A stretch of DNA of 64,000 nt from contig JAFLRO010000001.1 in NCBI GenBank assembly GCA_022511425.1, positions 33,571-97,570 on the forward strand. Reading direction: 5' to 3'. A program made the position numbers and the translations under genes. The stretch comes from Acetatifactor sp. Its GTDB lineage: Bacteria; Bacillota; Clostridia; Lachnospirales; Lachnospiraceae. This document shows, piece after piece, positions 1 through 9,154 of this stretch. A model generated the notes under the pieces. It did not search any database and had not been told where the DNA came from. It worked only from the letters and a program-made list of their open reading frames with translations. Position 1 is the stretch's first letter. Each line of letters starts with the position of its first letter.

Positions 1-63
1 GAGCACTCCGCCCAAGGTGGGGTGCTTCAAGTTGTCAGGCAGCTGAATGATTACCTGAGATGA
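1..63 (+). CDS. 3' end of an unidentified gene (partial)
   Basis: Frame 1 is open from the window edge to a TGA at 61-63, while the other two forward frames contain stops. The 20 visible residues end in LQVVRQLNDYLR, which reads like a C-terminal helix. The stop lies 10 bases before the MATE gene on the same strand, so the two could be co-transcribed. Too little is visible to name a family, and the reading may be chance. Confidence 0.35.
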   Translation, partial: EHSAQGGVLQVVRQLNDYLR

Positions 64-73
64 TTTAGGGGAG

Positions 74-1456
74 ATGATTGATGTGGATGAAAGCAAAACA
101 TCCAATAAATATGAAATAGATATGTGCAACGGCCCTCTGCTGGGCAAGATTCTGATTTTCTATGTCCCTTTGATGTTGTCCGGTATTTTGCAGCTGCTGT
201 TCAATGCTGCGGATATTGTAGTAGTTGGCCGGTTTGCCGGAAATGAATCACTGGCAGCGGTAGGAGCTACCAGTTCTCTGACAAATCTGATCGTGAATCT
301 GTTTATTGGTCTCTCCGTGGGAGCCAATGTACTGGTGGCCCGGTTTTATGGGGCAGGACAGAAGAACGAATTAAAGAGCATGGTGCAGACAGCTTTGGTG
401 ACTGCTGCCATAAGCGGCATCCTTTTGATCTTCATCGGTTTCTTTGTGTCAAAGCCTGCACTGGGGATGATGGGGACACCGGATGATGTAATTGATCACT
501 CGGTGCTTTATATGCGTATTTATTTTGCCGGCATGCCTTTTATGATGGTATACAACTTTGGCGGAGCTGTACTGCGCGCAGTCGGTGATACCAGACGTCC
601 GCTTTATTATCTGTTAATTGCTGGTGGAGTAAATGTTGTTTTGAATTTGATCTTTGTTATTCTGTTACAAATGGGAGTAGCAGGTGTGGCCACGGCCACC
701 GTAATCTCTCAAGCCATATCTGCAGCACTGGTAGTCCGCTGTCTGCTAATGACCGACAGTGCATATAAGTTGGTGTTGAATGACTTACAGATTGCTCCGG
801 ACAAGTTGATCAAGATGTTCCAGATAGGCATGCCTGCAGGGTTGCAGGGCGCGTTGTTCTCAATATCCAATGTACTGATACAGTCCTCTGTGAATAGCTT
901 TGGTTCTATTGCCATGGCGGGTAACACTGCTGCCAGCAATATAGAAGGTTTTGTGTACACTGCCATGAATGCCTTCCATCAGGCTTCCATAAGTTTTTGC
1001 GGCCAGAATTACGGCGCAAAGAAGTATAAGAGAGTGGGAAAGGTCACTGCTATATGTCTGGGGCTTGTGACTGCTGTGGGGCTTGTCATGGGAAGTGGCG
1101 CATATCTAGCCTCCGGCATCCTGTTGCGGCTTTACTCACCCGATGCGGAAGTGATACGCTATGGCACGCTGCGCATGGCTTATATCTGCATTCCATACTT
1201 TCTCTGTGGCGTTATGGATGTGATGGTGGGAACTTTGCGCGGCATGGGTTATGCGATTATGCCCATGCTGGTGTCGCTGTCGGGAGCATGTTTGTTCAGG
1301 GTGGTTTGGATATACACGCTCTTTCGGCAGTTTCCCACATTGGAATGTCTTTACATTTCATATCCTATCAGCTGGAGCTTGACCTTCCTGGTACACTTGA
1401 TTTGCTTTATGGTTGTGTACCGAAAGCTGCTTACTCCCCAACCTGTGACAACATAG
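74..1456 (+). CDS. MATE family efflux transporter
   Basis: A 460-residue polytopic membrane protein, the usual MATE length, with about twelve hydrophobic segments in two halves. It opens with GPLLGKILIFYVPLMLSGILQ and has LFNAADIVVVGRFAG, typical of the first MATE repeat. The family exports cationic drugs or metabolites in exchange for sodium or protons; the substrate cannot be read from sequence. The Shine-Dalgarno AGGGGAG touches the ATG at 74, so the in-frame GTG at 83, nine bases further on, is a credible alternative start. It precedes ruvA by about 160 bases and is probably transcribed separately, since ruvA has its own LexA-box promoter region. Confidence 0.93.
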   Translation: MIDVDESKTSNKYEIDMCNGPLLGKILIFYVPLMLSGILQLLFNAADIVVVGRFAGNESLAAVGATSSLTNLIVNLFIGLSVGANVLVARFYGAGQKNELKSMVQTALVTAAISGILLIFIGFFVSKPALGMMGTPDDVIDHSVLYMRIYFAGMPFMMVYNFGGAVLRAVGDTRRPLYYLLIAGGVNVVLNLIFVILLQMGVAGVATATVISQAISAALVVRCLLMTDSAYKLVLNDLQIAPDKLIKMFQIGMPAGLQGALFSISNVLIQSSVNSFGSIAMAGNTAASNIEGFVYTAMNAFHQASISFCGQNYGAKKYKRVGKVTAICLGLVTAVGLVMGSGAYLASGILLRLYSPDAEVIRYGTLRMAYICIPYFLCGVMDVMVGTLRGMGYAIMPMLVSLSGACLFRVVWIYTLFRQFPTLECLYISYPISWSLTFLVHLICFMVVYRKLLTPQPVTT

Positions 1457-1513
1457 GAGAGAAAAGAATTAAAGTAGTAAATTCTCAAATCAATATAAAA
1501 AATTAAGAAGCGC

Positions 1514-1542
1514 TTGAAACATATGTTCGGATATGATAAACT
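1514..1542 (+). promoter_or_regulatory. LexA (SOS) box and probable promoter of ruvAB
   Basis: GAAACATATGTTCG at 1516-1529 differs at two positions from the Gram-positive LexA operator CGAACATATGTTCG and is almost palindromic. A TTGAAA at 1514 and TAAACT at 1537 are spaced 17 bases apart, so the box would lie inside the promoter and bound LexA would block it. LexA itself is encoded in this window. SOS control of ruvAB is known in Bacillus; here it is inferred from the site. Confidence 0.65.
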
Positions 1543-1616
1543 GACAAAAGAAGAGCTATTCAGGGAATGACCGCGGATTGGGAATGCCATCCGCCCGGCA
1601 ACAGGAGATACGAACT

Positions 1617-2228
1617 ATGATAGCATATGTAAACGGAATCATTGACGATATCACCGAGGATAATGTGGTGGTCGATGTAGGCGGTGTGGGCATGAATGTA
1701 AAGATATCTGCGGACACTGCAGCGCGACTTCCGGGTGTGGGAGAGCCTGTGAAGCTTTATACTTATACCAGTGTCAGAGAGGATGCATTCTGGCTGTACG
1801 GTTTTTTGAGCCGAAATGATCTGGATATCTTTAAAAAGTGTATCACAGTCAGCGGAATTGGACCCAAGGGCGCACTTTCCATTTTGTCCGTTCTGGATGC
1901 TGATTCCCTGCGTTTTGCCATTGTTTCGGGTGATGCTAAGGCGATTGCCAAAGCACCCGGCGTAGGCGCCAAGACAGCAGAACGGCTTATTTTGGAGCTT
2001 AAAGGCAAACTTAACATCAACGATTCTATGATCAATAAAGAAATTGCTAATTATGGTGAGACTCACGCAGTCGCCATTGATACTCCTCAGAAACGAGAAG
2101 CTGTGGAGGCGCTGGTTTCTTTGGGTTATGGTCAGGCGGAGGCCCTGAAGGCTGTAAATGCTATTGAAAATATAGAAGATATGGATTCCGGCGCTGTTCT
2201 GAAAGCAGCACTGAAGCATTTGTTTTGA
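1617..2228 (+). CDS. ruvA: Holliday junction branch migration protein RuvA
   Basis: A 203-residue RuvA, normal length. It binds four-way DNA junctions as a tetramer and loads the RuvB motor during recombinational repair. The N-terminal OB fold starts MIAYVNGIIDDI, and the central helix-hairpin-helix pair contains VSGIGPKGA and APGVGAKTAERLILELK. The C-terminal RuvB-binding helices follow a linker near residue 145. The ORF track begins at 1578, but ATG 1617 has AGGAG upstream and gives the family N-terminus, so it is preferred. ruvB follows after about 110 bases. A LexA box precedes the gene. Confidence 0.96.
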   Translation: MIAYVNGIIDDITEDNVVVDVGGVGMNVKISADTAARLPGVGEPVKLYTYTSVREDAFWLYGFLSRNDLDIFKKCITVSGIGPKGALSILSVLDADSLRFAIVSGDAKAIAKAPGVGAKTAERLILELKGKLNINDSMINKEIANYGETHAVAIDTPQKREAVEALVSLGYGQAEALKAVNAIENIEDMDSGAVLKAALKHLF

Positions 2229-2259
2229 TTCCTGTGAGCAATTGAGCCAAGTAACCGTT

Positions 2260-2300
2260 CTTGCACGGATATTTGACAAATACCAAGAGGTATTTGATTT
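2260..2300 (+). repeat. intergenic repeat copy with small hairpin (ruvA-ruvB gap)
   Basis: TTGCACGGATATTTG at 2261-2275 recurs exactly at 39542-39556, and similarity continues more loosely for about 20 bases in both copies. Here the downstream part forms an exact 8-bp hairpin, CAAATACC-AAGA-GGTATTTG at 2277-2296, followed by ATTTT. It could act as a weak terminator or processing site between ruvA and ruvB. Confidence 0.55.
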
Positions 2301-2342
2301 TAAGCGCTTTATGGCACATGCTGAAAGAAAGGAATGCTTTCC

Positions 2343-3335
2343 ATGCCCAAGAGAATGATTGAGACTAATATAACAGAAGAAGATATAAAGATCGAAGGTT
2401 CCCTTCGCCCGCAGACCCTGGATGATTACATTGGTCAGACGAAAGTAAAGGAAAATCTGAAGATATATATAGAAGCAGCAAAACAGCGCGGAGATGCCCT
2501 GGATCACGCCCTGTTTTATGGTCCTCCCGGGCTTGGCAAGACCACATTGGCCGGCATTATTGCAAATGAAATGGGGGTACACCTGAAAGTTACCAGTGGT
2601 CCCGCCATTGAAAAGCCAGGGGAAATGGCAGCCATTCTGAACAATTTGGAGGAGGGGGATCTGCTCTTTGTAGATGAGATTCACCGTCTGAATCGTCAGG
2701 TGGAAGAAGTGTTGTATCCGGCTATGGAAGATTACTGTATCGATATTATGATTGGCAAGGGATCCACCGCTCGCTCTGTTCGTCTGGATCTTCCTAAGTT
2801 CACTCTGGTGGGAGCCACCACCAGGGCAGGACTCCTGACGGCTCCTTTGCGTGACCGATTTGGCATGATTTATCATCTGGAATTTTACACGGTGGAGGAA
2901 CTGCAAAGGATTATCCTTCATTCTGCCAGAGTGCTTGAGGTGGAGGTGGAACCGGAGGGAGCCCTTGAGATGGCTCGCAGGAGCCGAGGAACTCCAAGGC
3001 TTGCAAATCGTATTCTGAAGCGGGTTCGTGATTTTGCCCAAGTGAAGTATGATGGTGTGATAACTGAGGATGTAGCAAGAACAGCCTTGGATCTGATGGA
3101 TGTGGACAAGCTGGGACTTGATCACATCGACAGGAATATGCTTGTTACCATGATACAGAAGTTTGACGGCGGGCCGGTAGGTTTGGATACTCTTGCTGCG
3201 GCTATCGGCGAGGATGCCGGTACCATCGAGGATGTTTATGAGCCCTACCTGATCAAAAATGGATTTCTGAACCGTACGCCAAGGGGCAGAGTGGTGACGG
3301 ATCTGGCATACCGTCACCTGGGATTGGGACTATAG
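2343..3335 (+). CDS. ruvB: Holliday junction branch migration helicase RuvB
   Basis: A 330-residue AAA+ motor that drives branch migration with RuvA. Walker A is GPPGLGKT near residue 60, Walker B is LLFVDEIHR near 108, sensor 1 is GATTR near 157, and the C-terminal winged helix includes [16 protein letters not shown]. The start at 2343 is chosen because AGAAAGG sits nine bases upstream; the ORF-track ATG at 2334 directly abuts that ribosome binding site. It forms the expected pair with ruvA, and control by the upstream LexA box is likely. Confidence 0.96.
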   Translation: MPKRMIETNITEEDIKIEGSLRPQTLDDYIGQTKVKENLKIYIEAAKQRGDALDHALFYGPPGLGKTTLAGIIANEMGVHLKVTSGPAIEKPGEMAAILNNLEEGDLLFVDEIHRLNRQVEEVLYPAMEDYCIDIMIGKGSTARSVRLDLPKFTLVGATTRAGLLTAPLRDRFGMIYHLEFYTVEELQRIILHSARVLEVEVEPEGALEMARRSRGTPRLANRILKRVRDFAQVKYDGVITEDVARTALDLMDVDKLGLDHIDRNMLVTMIQKFDGGPVGLDTLAAAIGEDAGTIEDVYEPYLIKNGFLNRTPRGRVVTDLAYRHLGLGL

Positions 3336-3380
3336 CCGGCTGATTAGGAGAAGCTGATTAAGAGAAAATATATATTTTAC

Positions 3381-3409
3381 TTGCCTGTATGAATATTTTG
3401 AGATATACT
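3381..3409 (+). promoter_or_regulatory. SigA-type promoter for zapA
   Basis: TTGCCT and TATACT are separated by exactly 17 bases in the gap between ruvB and zapA. The 77 bases to the zapA ATG would be the leader. Inferred from consensus only. Confidence 0.6.
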
Positions 3410-3485
3410 GTACGGGAAGGTTTGTCATGCACCATATAACGGACAGAAATAGGTTAAGAGGCTGAAATACAAAAGGAGTACGAAT

Positions 3486-3887
3486 ATGTCTTCCAAAACA
3501 GATACAGAAGTAATCATTGGCGGCAAGGTTTTTACACTAAGCGGTTACGAGAGCGAGGAATATCTTCAGAAGGTGGCCTCCTATATAAACAATAAGCTCA
3601 ACGAGTACAATAAAGTCGAGAGTTTCCGGAGACAGCCCATGGATACTCAGGGAGTGCTGCTTCAACTTAATATTGCGGACGATTATTTCAAAGCAAAAAG
3701 ACAGATATCGGAGCTGGAAGAGGATCTTCAAGCTAAGGAAAAGGAGCTTTACGACTTAAAACATGAGTTGATTTCGACGCAGATTAAATTGGAAAGTTCT
3801 GAAGAGCAGGTAAAGGAACTTCAGCAGAGCCAGGCAGACGATGCGAAAAAGATTATTCAGCTGGAGACGGAACTGAAAAAGAAGTAA
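3486..3887 (+). CDS. zapA: cell division protein ZapA
   Basis: A 133-residue protein. ZapA binds FtsZ filaments at midcell and promotes their bundling. The N-terminal globular domain has the family pattern TEVIIGGKVFTLSGYESEEYLQKVASYIN, and residues from about 70 onward form a long charged coiled coil (SELEEDLQAKEKELYDLKHE). AAAAGGAG upstream supports the ATG. The gene has its own promoter and a clear terminator just after it. U32 peptidase, SEDS and PBP genes follow, so the neighbourhood is envelope and division related. Confidence 0.88.
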   Translation: MSSKTDTEVIIGGKVFTLSGYESEEYLQKVASYINNKLNEYNKVESFRRQPMDTQGVLLQLNIADDYFKAKRQISELEEDLQAKEKELYDLKHELISTQIKLESSEEQVKELQQSQADDAKKIIQLETELKKK

Positions 3888-3910
3888 TCCTAAAATTGAT
3901 AATTGTGCTG

Positions 3911-3940
3911 GCTGTCCGCTTGTTCGGACAGCTTTTCTTA
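3911..3940 (+). terminator. intrinsic terminator after zapA
   Basis: An exact 8-bp stem, GCTGTCCG / CGGACAGC, with a six-base loop is followed by TTTTCTTATT. It lies 24 bases after the zapA stop and before the U32 gene. The ORF track would start U32 upstream of this hairpin, which is another reason to prefer the later ATG. Confidence 0.85.
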
Positions 3941-3965
3941 TTACTGTTTATATAAGGTATTTCAT

Positions 3966-6272
3966 ATGGAAATTTCAAAAAAAGTGGAACTTTTGGCTCC
4001 TGCGGGCAATCTTCAGGCCTTTTACGGAGCTGTCAACGCTGGAGCGAATGCTGTTTATTTGGGCGGTTCAAAATTTGGAGCCAGAGCTTATGCGGAAAAC
4101 TTAACAGAGGAAGAACTTGTGGCCTGTATCCGATATGGCCGCCTTTTTGGAGTGAAAGTATATCTGACAGTGAATACACTACTGAAGGAGCAGGAAATTC
4201 AAGACCTGCCCGGATATCTTGAACCTTTTTACCGGGCAGGACTGGCTGGAGTCATTGTACAGGATATAGGAGCGCTCACAATAATCCGAGAATCTTTTCC
4301 TTGTTTAGAGCTCCATGCCAGCACCCAGATGACTCTGTGTGCAAGCTACGGTCCTGAGCTTTTAAAAACAATGGGTGTCAATCGGATTGTACCGGCCAGG
4401 GAATTGAGTTTACAGGAACTGATTGACATAAAGCGCCGAACGGGTATGGAACTGGAGACATTTATTCACGGGGCAATGTGCTATTGTTACTCCGGTCAGT
4501 GCCTTTTCAGCAGCATTTTGGGCGGCCGAAGCGGCAACCGGGGAAGATGTGCCCAGCCCTGTCGTCTGCCGTACATAGTGAACAGCAGAAAGAAAGGAGC
4601 TCAGTGTTATCCATTAAGCCTGAAGGATATGTGTACCATTGATTGTATTCCGGATCTGATTGAGGCAGGGATAGACTCATTTAAAATTGAAGGAAGGATG
4701 AAAAAGCCTGAGTACGCTGCAGGCGTCACTGCGATTTACCGGAAATACATAGATTTGTACTATGAACTCAGGCAGAATTTAGGAGCTGAGAAAGCCGCAG
4801 AAATCTATCAGGTAGTTCCGGAAGACAGGAAAGCCTTGAAAACACTGTATGTAAGAAGTCAGCTTCAGGACGGCTATTATTTTAGACGAAACGGCCGGGA
4901 GATGATAACTCTTGCAAATCCTGCCTACAGTGAAACGAAAGATGAATTGCTGGAAAAGATCAACGGAGAGTATTTACAGAATCGGCGGCGACTGGCTGTG
5001 AAAGTAGAGGCTGAATTTCTCGTCGGAAAGCCTGCATCGGTTTCACTTAGCTGCAAAGAAACAGTGGGAAAAGCCACGGGGGAACTGGTACAACCGTCTA
5101 GAAATCAGCCTGTGACAGAGGAAGATTTGCGTCGTCAGCTCGGAAAGCTGGGAGACACTCCATTTGAGGCCTCCGAAATGCAGATATTGTTAGAGGAAAA
5201 TGCTTTTTATCCTCTGAAACAAATGAACGAACTGCGAAGAAAATCTGCGGAAGCACTTGAACAGGAACTAATAAAAGCAAGAGAGTGTAAAAAATCTGAG
5301 GTACAGCAGAAAATATGGTCTGCAAGCAATCGACCTGCTCAGTCAATAAAATGCATTAAAAATAGACCGATTCAGTCAACCGCCTATTCAATATCCGTTG
5401 CTGCCATGGAACAGCTGAGGGTTCTGGCAGAATTTCAGACAGATAAGAAAAGTGAGCAGAAACTTGCTCTTCAGCATGTCTACGTGAACAGCGATTTGCT
5501 GATTGAAAGATATAACGAGTGCCTGGCTCTTATGAAACAGATCAATACAGCAGGAGCAGATGTAACGGCAGAAAAAAATGTAACGTCAGGAACAGAATTA
5601 CTTGCAGCCCTGCCATATGTTATGAGGCAGTCAGATTTGGCTTACATGGAAAAAATCTGGTCATTGGCAGAGAAGGGTGAAATAGACGGATTTTTAGTTC
5701 GATCTTTGGATGAATTAGGATTTCTTCTTAATAGGGAGCAGAAAAGCAAAAAAGGGGTAAAGATACGGACTGATGCTGGTGTTTATATTTGGAATCTGTC
5801 TACAGCCCAAAGCCTTTCAGTGCTAACAGACGGTTTTTGTATTCCCTATGAGTTGAATGCCCATGAACAGCGCAAACTCATTGAAAATTCCTCATCAGAG
5901 GACGGACATTTTTTATCATGGGAGAAAATCATTTATGGCAGGATTCCCATGATGATTACTGCAAATTGTGTGCAAAAGACTACGGATATATGCATTAAGG
6001 ACGGACAGGGCGTTTTATGGATGAAAGACCGCTATCAGACGGACTTTCCCGTGCTTCGTAACTGTGCCCACTGTGTCAATATCATATACAACAGCGTTCC
6101 CCTGGCGCTATTTGGGGAACAGAACCGTGTCAACGGGATTGATGTCCTGCGGCTGGATTTTACCATAGAGACTGAACAGGAGGTTGTTCAGGTCTTGAGG
6201 GCATGTATGGATGGTCTCAGCCTGAAACGGGGCACTTACACTACAGGACATGAGAAGCGCGGTGTGGATTAG
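3966..6272 (+). CDS. U32 family peptidase / RlhA-like RNA hydroxylation protein
   Basis: A 768-residue protein. The U32 signature is clear: ETFIHGAMCYCYSGQC near residues 165-180, followed by GRSGNRGRCAQPCRLPY, where conserved cysteines probably bind an iron-sulfur cluster. The region after about residue 330 fits the DUF3656 extension seen in long U32 proteins. Named relatives (RlhA, TrhP/YrrO) take part in hydroxylation of rRNA or tRNA; which activity this one has cannot be told by eye. The start is MEISKKVELLAPAGN at 3966; the ORF track adds 21 residues that run through the zapA terminator. The gene stops 14 bases before the SEDS gene. Confidence 0.88.
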   Translation: MEISKKVELLAPAGNLQAFYGAVNAGANAVYLGGSKFGARAYAENLTEEELVACIRYGRLFGVKVYLTVNTLLKEQEIQDLPGYLEPFYRAGLAGVIVQDIGALTIIRESFPCLELHASTQMTLCASYGPELLKTMGVNRIVPARELSLQELIDIKRRTGMELETFIHGAMCYCYSGQCLFSSILGGRSGNRGRCAQPCRLPYIVNSRKKGAQCYPLSLKDMCTIDCIPDLIEAGIDSFKIEGRMKKPEYAAGVTAIYRKYIDLYYELRQNLGAEKAAEIYQVVPEDRKALKTLYVRSQLQDGYYFRRNGREMITLANPAYSETKDELLEKINGEYLQNRRRLAVKVEAEFLVGKPASVSLSCKETVGKATGELVQPSRNQPVTEEDLRRQLGKLGDTPFEASEMQILLEENAFYPLKQMNELRRKSAEALEQELIKARECKKSEVQQKIWSASNRPAQSIKCIKNRPIQSTAYSISVAAMEQLRVLAEFQTDKKSEQKLALQHVYVNSDLLIERYNECLALMKQINTAGADVTAEKNVTSGTELLAALPYVMRQSDLAYMEKIWSLAEKGEIDGFLVRSLDELGFLLNREQKSKKGVKIRTDAGVYIWNLSTAQSLSVLTDGFCIPYELNAHEQRKLIENSSSEDGHFLSWEKIIYGRIPMMITANCVQKTTDICIKDGQGVLWMKDRYQTDFPVLRNCAHCVNIIYNSVPLALFGEQNRVNGIDVLRLDFTIETEQEVVQVLRACMDGLSLKRGTYTTGHEKRGVD

Positions 6273-6286
6273 TGAGGATAAGATAG

Positions 6287-7663
6287 ATGCAGTATTATAT
6301 CACCGAATTATCAAAATATGGGATTGCCGCAGCAATGATATTATTTACCATTGTGAGCATACTTGGACTCTTTTTGAAAGAAAGCAGACAGAGGACGCTC
6401 TATGTATGGCAGTGTGTACTGATGTTTCTGGTACAACTCTTATGTTTTCTGAATCTGGCGATTATCAGCGGTAAGTTGGAATATGTGTTCTTTTATGTAT
6501 TTGTCCAGATTTTTCTATTGGTAATGGCTATTATGGTGCCCATGATCTATGAGGATGTGAACAGACCGTTACTTGGCGGCATGAGCATGTTGATGGGAGT
6601 GGGCTTATGTATTGTGTCAAGGCTTAATTTCAACCGGGCGATCAGACAGTATATTATCGCGTTGATTTCTCTGATTTTTGCGCTGCTCATACCGTATCTG
6701 TTTTCGAGGATTCGGTTTTTTAAGAAACTGACATGGGTTTACGGTCTTCTTGGGATCGCTATGCTCAGTGTTGTGCTGATATTGGGAGAGATTACTTACG
6801 GCTCCAAACTTTCCTTTACGGTTTCCTTTGATATTGCTCAAGTGACTTTTCAGCCCTCTGAATTTGTGAAGATTCTGTTCATTTTTTTCCTTGCCGGAGC
6901 CCTGTGGGAGGATGTCTCGTTTGTAAGAGTTGCAATAACTGCCGTGATTGCCGGCATGCATGTGATGATACTGGTGCTCTCCAGGGATTTAGGCAGTGCG
7001 GTGATCTTTTTTATAGGTTATATTTTTATTGTGTTTATAGCAACAAGAAACTATCTATATCTGATGTTCGGAGCAGTGGGGGGATGTGCTGCATCCTGGG
7101 CTGCCTATCAGCTGTTCGCCCATGTCAGGACAAGGGTATTGGCATGGCAGGATCCCTGGACTTATATAGACAATCAAGGTTATGCTATCACCCAGTCATT
7201 GTTTGCCATCGGAAGTGGAAGCTGGTTTGGCATGGGACTCATGCAGGGGAATCCGGATGATATACCGTATGTGATGGAAGATTTCATTTTTTCCTCTATC
7301 TGTGAGGAACTGGGGGTCATATTTGGCATTTGTGTCGTGCTGGTTACAATGGGAATGTTTCTGATGATGATGCAGATCGCTTTGAAGATTCATGACCATT
7401 TTTACCGGATTATTGTATATGGGGTGGGCGTTATGTATATTTTCCAGATTTTTCTCACCGTGGGTGGTGGTATCAAGCTGATTCCACTTACAGGTGTGAC
7501 TCTGCCCTTTATCAGCTACGGCGGCAGTTCTGTAATGGTATCCATGATCATGTTCTTTATTGTTCAGGGAATTTATATCCGGCTAAAACAGGAGGGAACA
7601 AGGCATAATGACAGTAAGAAGCAAAAATCAAAAGTCTCAAAAACAGGGAAGCAAAACCGATAG
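6287..7663 (+). CDS. SEDS peptidoglycan polymerase (FtsW/RodA/SpoVE family)
   Basis: A 458-residue multi-spanning protein. SEDS proteins polymerise glycan strands from lipid II and work with a partner class B PBP. The family signature near the C-terminus is LIPLTGVTLPFISYGGSS, and EDFIFSSICEELG matches the conserved catalytic-loop region. The N-terminus is longer than in Bacillus FtsW, with about two extra hydrophobic segments. The last 56 bases overlap the PBP gene, indicating translational coupling. Whether it serves elongation, division or sporulation is not decidable here. Confidence 0.92.
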   Translation: MQYYITELSKYGIAAAMILFTIVSILGLFLKESRQRTLYVWQCVLMFLVQLLCFLNLAIISGKLEYVFFYVFVQIFLLVMAIMVPMIYEDVNRPLLGGMSMLMGVGLCIVSRLNFNRAIRQYIIALISLIFALLIPYLFSRIRFFKKLTWVYGLLGIAMLSVVLILGEITYGSKLSFTVSFDIAQVTFQPSEFVKILFIFFLAGALWEDVSFVRVAITAVIAGMHVMILVLSRDLGSAVIFFIGYIFIVFIATRNYLYLMFGAVGGCAASWAAYQLFAHVRTRVLAWQDPWTYIDNQGYAITQSLFAIGSGSWFGMGLMQGNPDDIPYVMEDFIFSSICEELGVIFGICVVLVTMGMFLMMMQIALKIHDHFYRIIVYGVGVMYIFQIFLTVGGGIKLIPLTGVTLPFISYGGSSVMVSMIMFFIVQGIYIRLKQEGTRHNDSKKQKSKVSKTGKQNR

Positions 7664-9074
7664 CTGCGAACCGATTTGGATAAGCAGCGCTCTTTTTGTA
7701 TTCATTTTTTCTGTTTTGATTGGCTATCTGGCATATTTTACAGCCACCGGTCAGCAGGATATGATCAACAACAGCTACAATTCCCGACAGGAACTTTTGC
7801 TTTCTCAAAACTACCGCGGCACCATCTACTCAAGGGACGGTGATATTTTGGCAGAGACGGTGCTTGACGCTGCTCAGAATGAGACAAGAACTTATCCCTA
7901 TGGCAGCCTTTTTTCTCATGTAATAGGGTATTCCACACATGGAAGGACAGGAGTGGAGGCCCTGGCAAATTATTATCTTATCAATACCAATATACCGTTA
8001 AGCGGCAAGGTAGCCAACGATATGGCAGGTGTAAAAAATCCCGGTGATAATGTGTATACTACACTGGATGTTGAACTTCAGGAGACAGCCGACAGTCTAT
8101 TAGGGATTTACAAGGGGGCTGTCATTGTGTCAGAAGTACAGACCGGCAAGGTGCTGGCTATGGTGTCACACCCGGATTTTGACCCCAATGAGATTGCAGA
8201 TATCTGGGATACCCTGCTTAAAGATTCGGAGAGTTCCATACTGGTAAACCGGGCAACCCAGGGTTTGTATCCGCCCGGTTCCACTTTTAAGATCGTGACT
8301 GCATTAGAATACATTCGGCAGAATCCGGAAACCTACGATCAGTACTCCTTTAACTGCCCCGGGTTTTACAGCTATGGAGGAAGTCGCATCAACTGTTATC
8401 ATGGGAGTAATCATGGCAATGTAAATTTCATGAGTTCCTTTGCCAAATCCTGCAACGCATCCTTTGCCAACATTGGCATGAGTCTGGACAGGGATAAATT
8501 GCAGGACACTTTGGACGAGCTCCTGTTTGGCAGAGAACTTCCCGTAACAATTCGTTACGCGGAAAGTAGCGTGCATATTTCGGAGAATATCTCGGACAAT
8601 GAAATGATGCAGACGTCTATCGGTCAGGGTAAAACGCTGATCACGCCCATTCACCTGCACCTGATCACAAGCGCTATCGCAAATGACGGAATTCTTATGA
8701 AACCCATCTTTATGGAGCGGGTGGAAAATGACGGGGGAAGCGTGATTAAAGCATTCAAGCCCCAAACTTACGGTAGGCTTATGAGTGAAAATGAAGCTGC
8801 TATACTCAGGGAGATGATGACGGCAGTTGTTGAGAAAGGAACGGCTTCGAAGCTTAGCGGACGGGATTACACTGCAGCCGGAAAGACAGGCTCTGCAGAG
8901 TACAACAATATGAATGACGACAGCCATGCCTGGTTCACAGGGTTTGCCCCGGCGGAAGCTCCTGAAGTCTGTGTAACTATCATTGTTGAGGGGGCCGGCA
9001 GCGGAGGCGATTATGCAGTCCCCATGGCAAGAAGATTATTTGACTGTTATTTTAAAGAAAAAACTGAAGATTAA
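7608..9074 (+). CDS. class B penicillin-binding protein (transpeptidase)
   Basis: A 488-residue bitopic enzyme that cross-links peptidoglycan, probably with the overlapping SEDS protein. One transmembrane helix lies near residues 25-45. Active-site motifs are ordered as expected: S225-TFK, S281-CN and K426-TGS. The short dimerisation region lacks the large PASTA or pedestal parts of some PBPs, giving a compact protein like others paired with FtsW/RodA in clostridia. The ATG lies inside the SEDS gene. It is the last gene of its operon, since a new promoter follows. Confidence 0.94.
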   Translation: MTVRSKNQKSQKQGSKTDSCEPIWISSALFVFIFSVLIGYLAYFTATGQQDMINNSYNSRQELLLSQNYRGTIYSRDGDILAETVLDAAQNETRTYPYGSLFSHVIGYSTHGRTGVEALANYYLINTNIPLSGKVANDMAGVKNPGDNVYTTLDVELQETADSLLGIYKGAVIVSEVQTGKVLAMVSHPDFDPNEIADIWDTLLKDSESSILVNRATQGLYPPGSTFKIVTALEYIRQNPETYDQYSFNCPGFYSYGGSRINCYHGSNHGNVNFMSSFAKSCNASFANIGMSLDRDKLQDTLDELLFGRELPVTIRYAESSVHISENISDNEMMQTSIGQGKTLITPIHLHLITSAIANDGILMKPIFMERVENDGGSVIKAFKPQTYGRLMSENEAAILREMMTAVVEKGTASKLSGRDYTAAGKTGSAEYNNMNDDSHAWFTGFAPAEAPEVCVTIIVEGAGSGGDYAVPMARRLFDCYFKEKTED

Positions 9075-9083
9075 TAATTTTCC

Positions 9084-9112
9084 TTGCGTATCTTGTCCAA
9101 TTAAGCTATACT
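9084..9112 (+). promoter_or_regulatory. SigA-type promoter for the Nudix gene
   Basis: TTGCGT and TATACT with 17-base spacing lie ten bases after the PBP stop. The -35 box is weak and the -10 box good. It precedes the Nudix start by about 43 bases. Confidence 0.5.
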
Positions 9113-9154
9113 GTTCCTAGTTGTTCTTTTTCACACCAGTCAGGAGGAATTGCA

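Noticed and set aside
1560-3317. 585-residue minus-strand ORF opposite ruvA and ruvB
   Set aside because: It lies antisense to two clear genes, has no family motifs and a composition typical of shadow frames.
8304-8927. 207-residue minus-strand ORF opposite the PBP gene
   Set aside because: Shadow of a gene with intact catalytic motifs.
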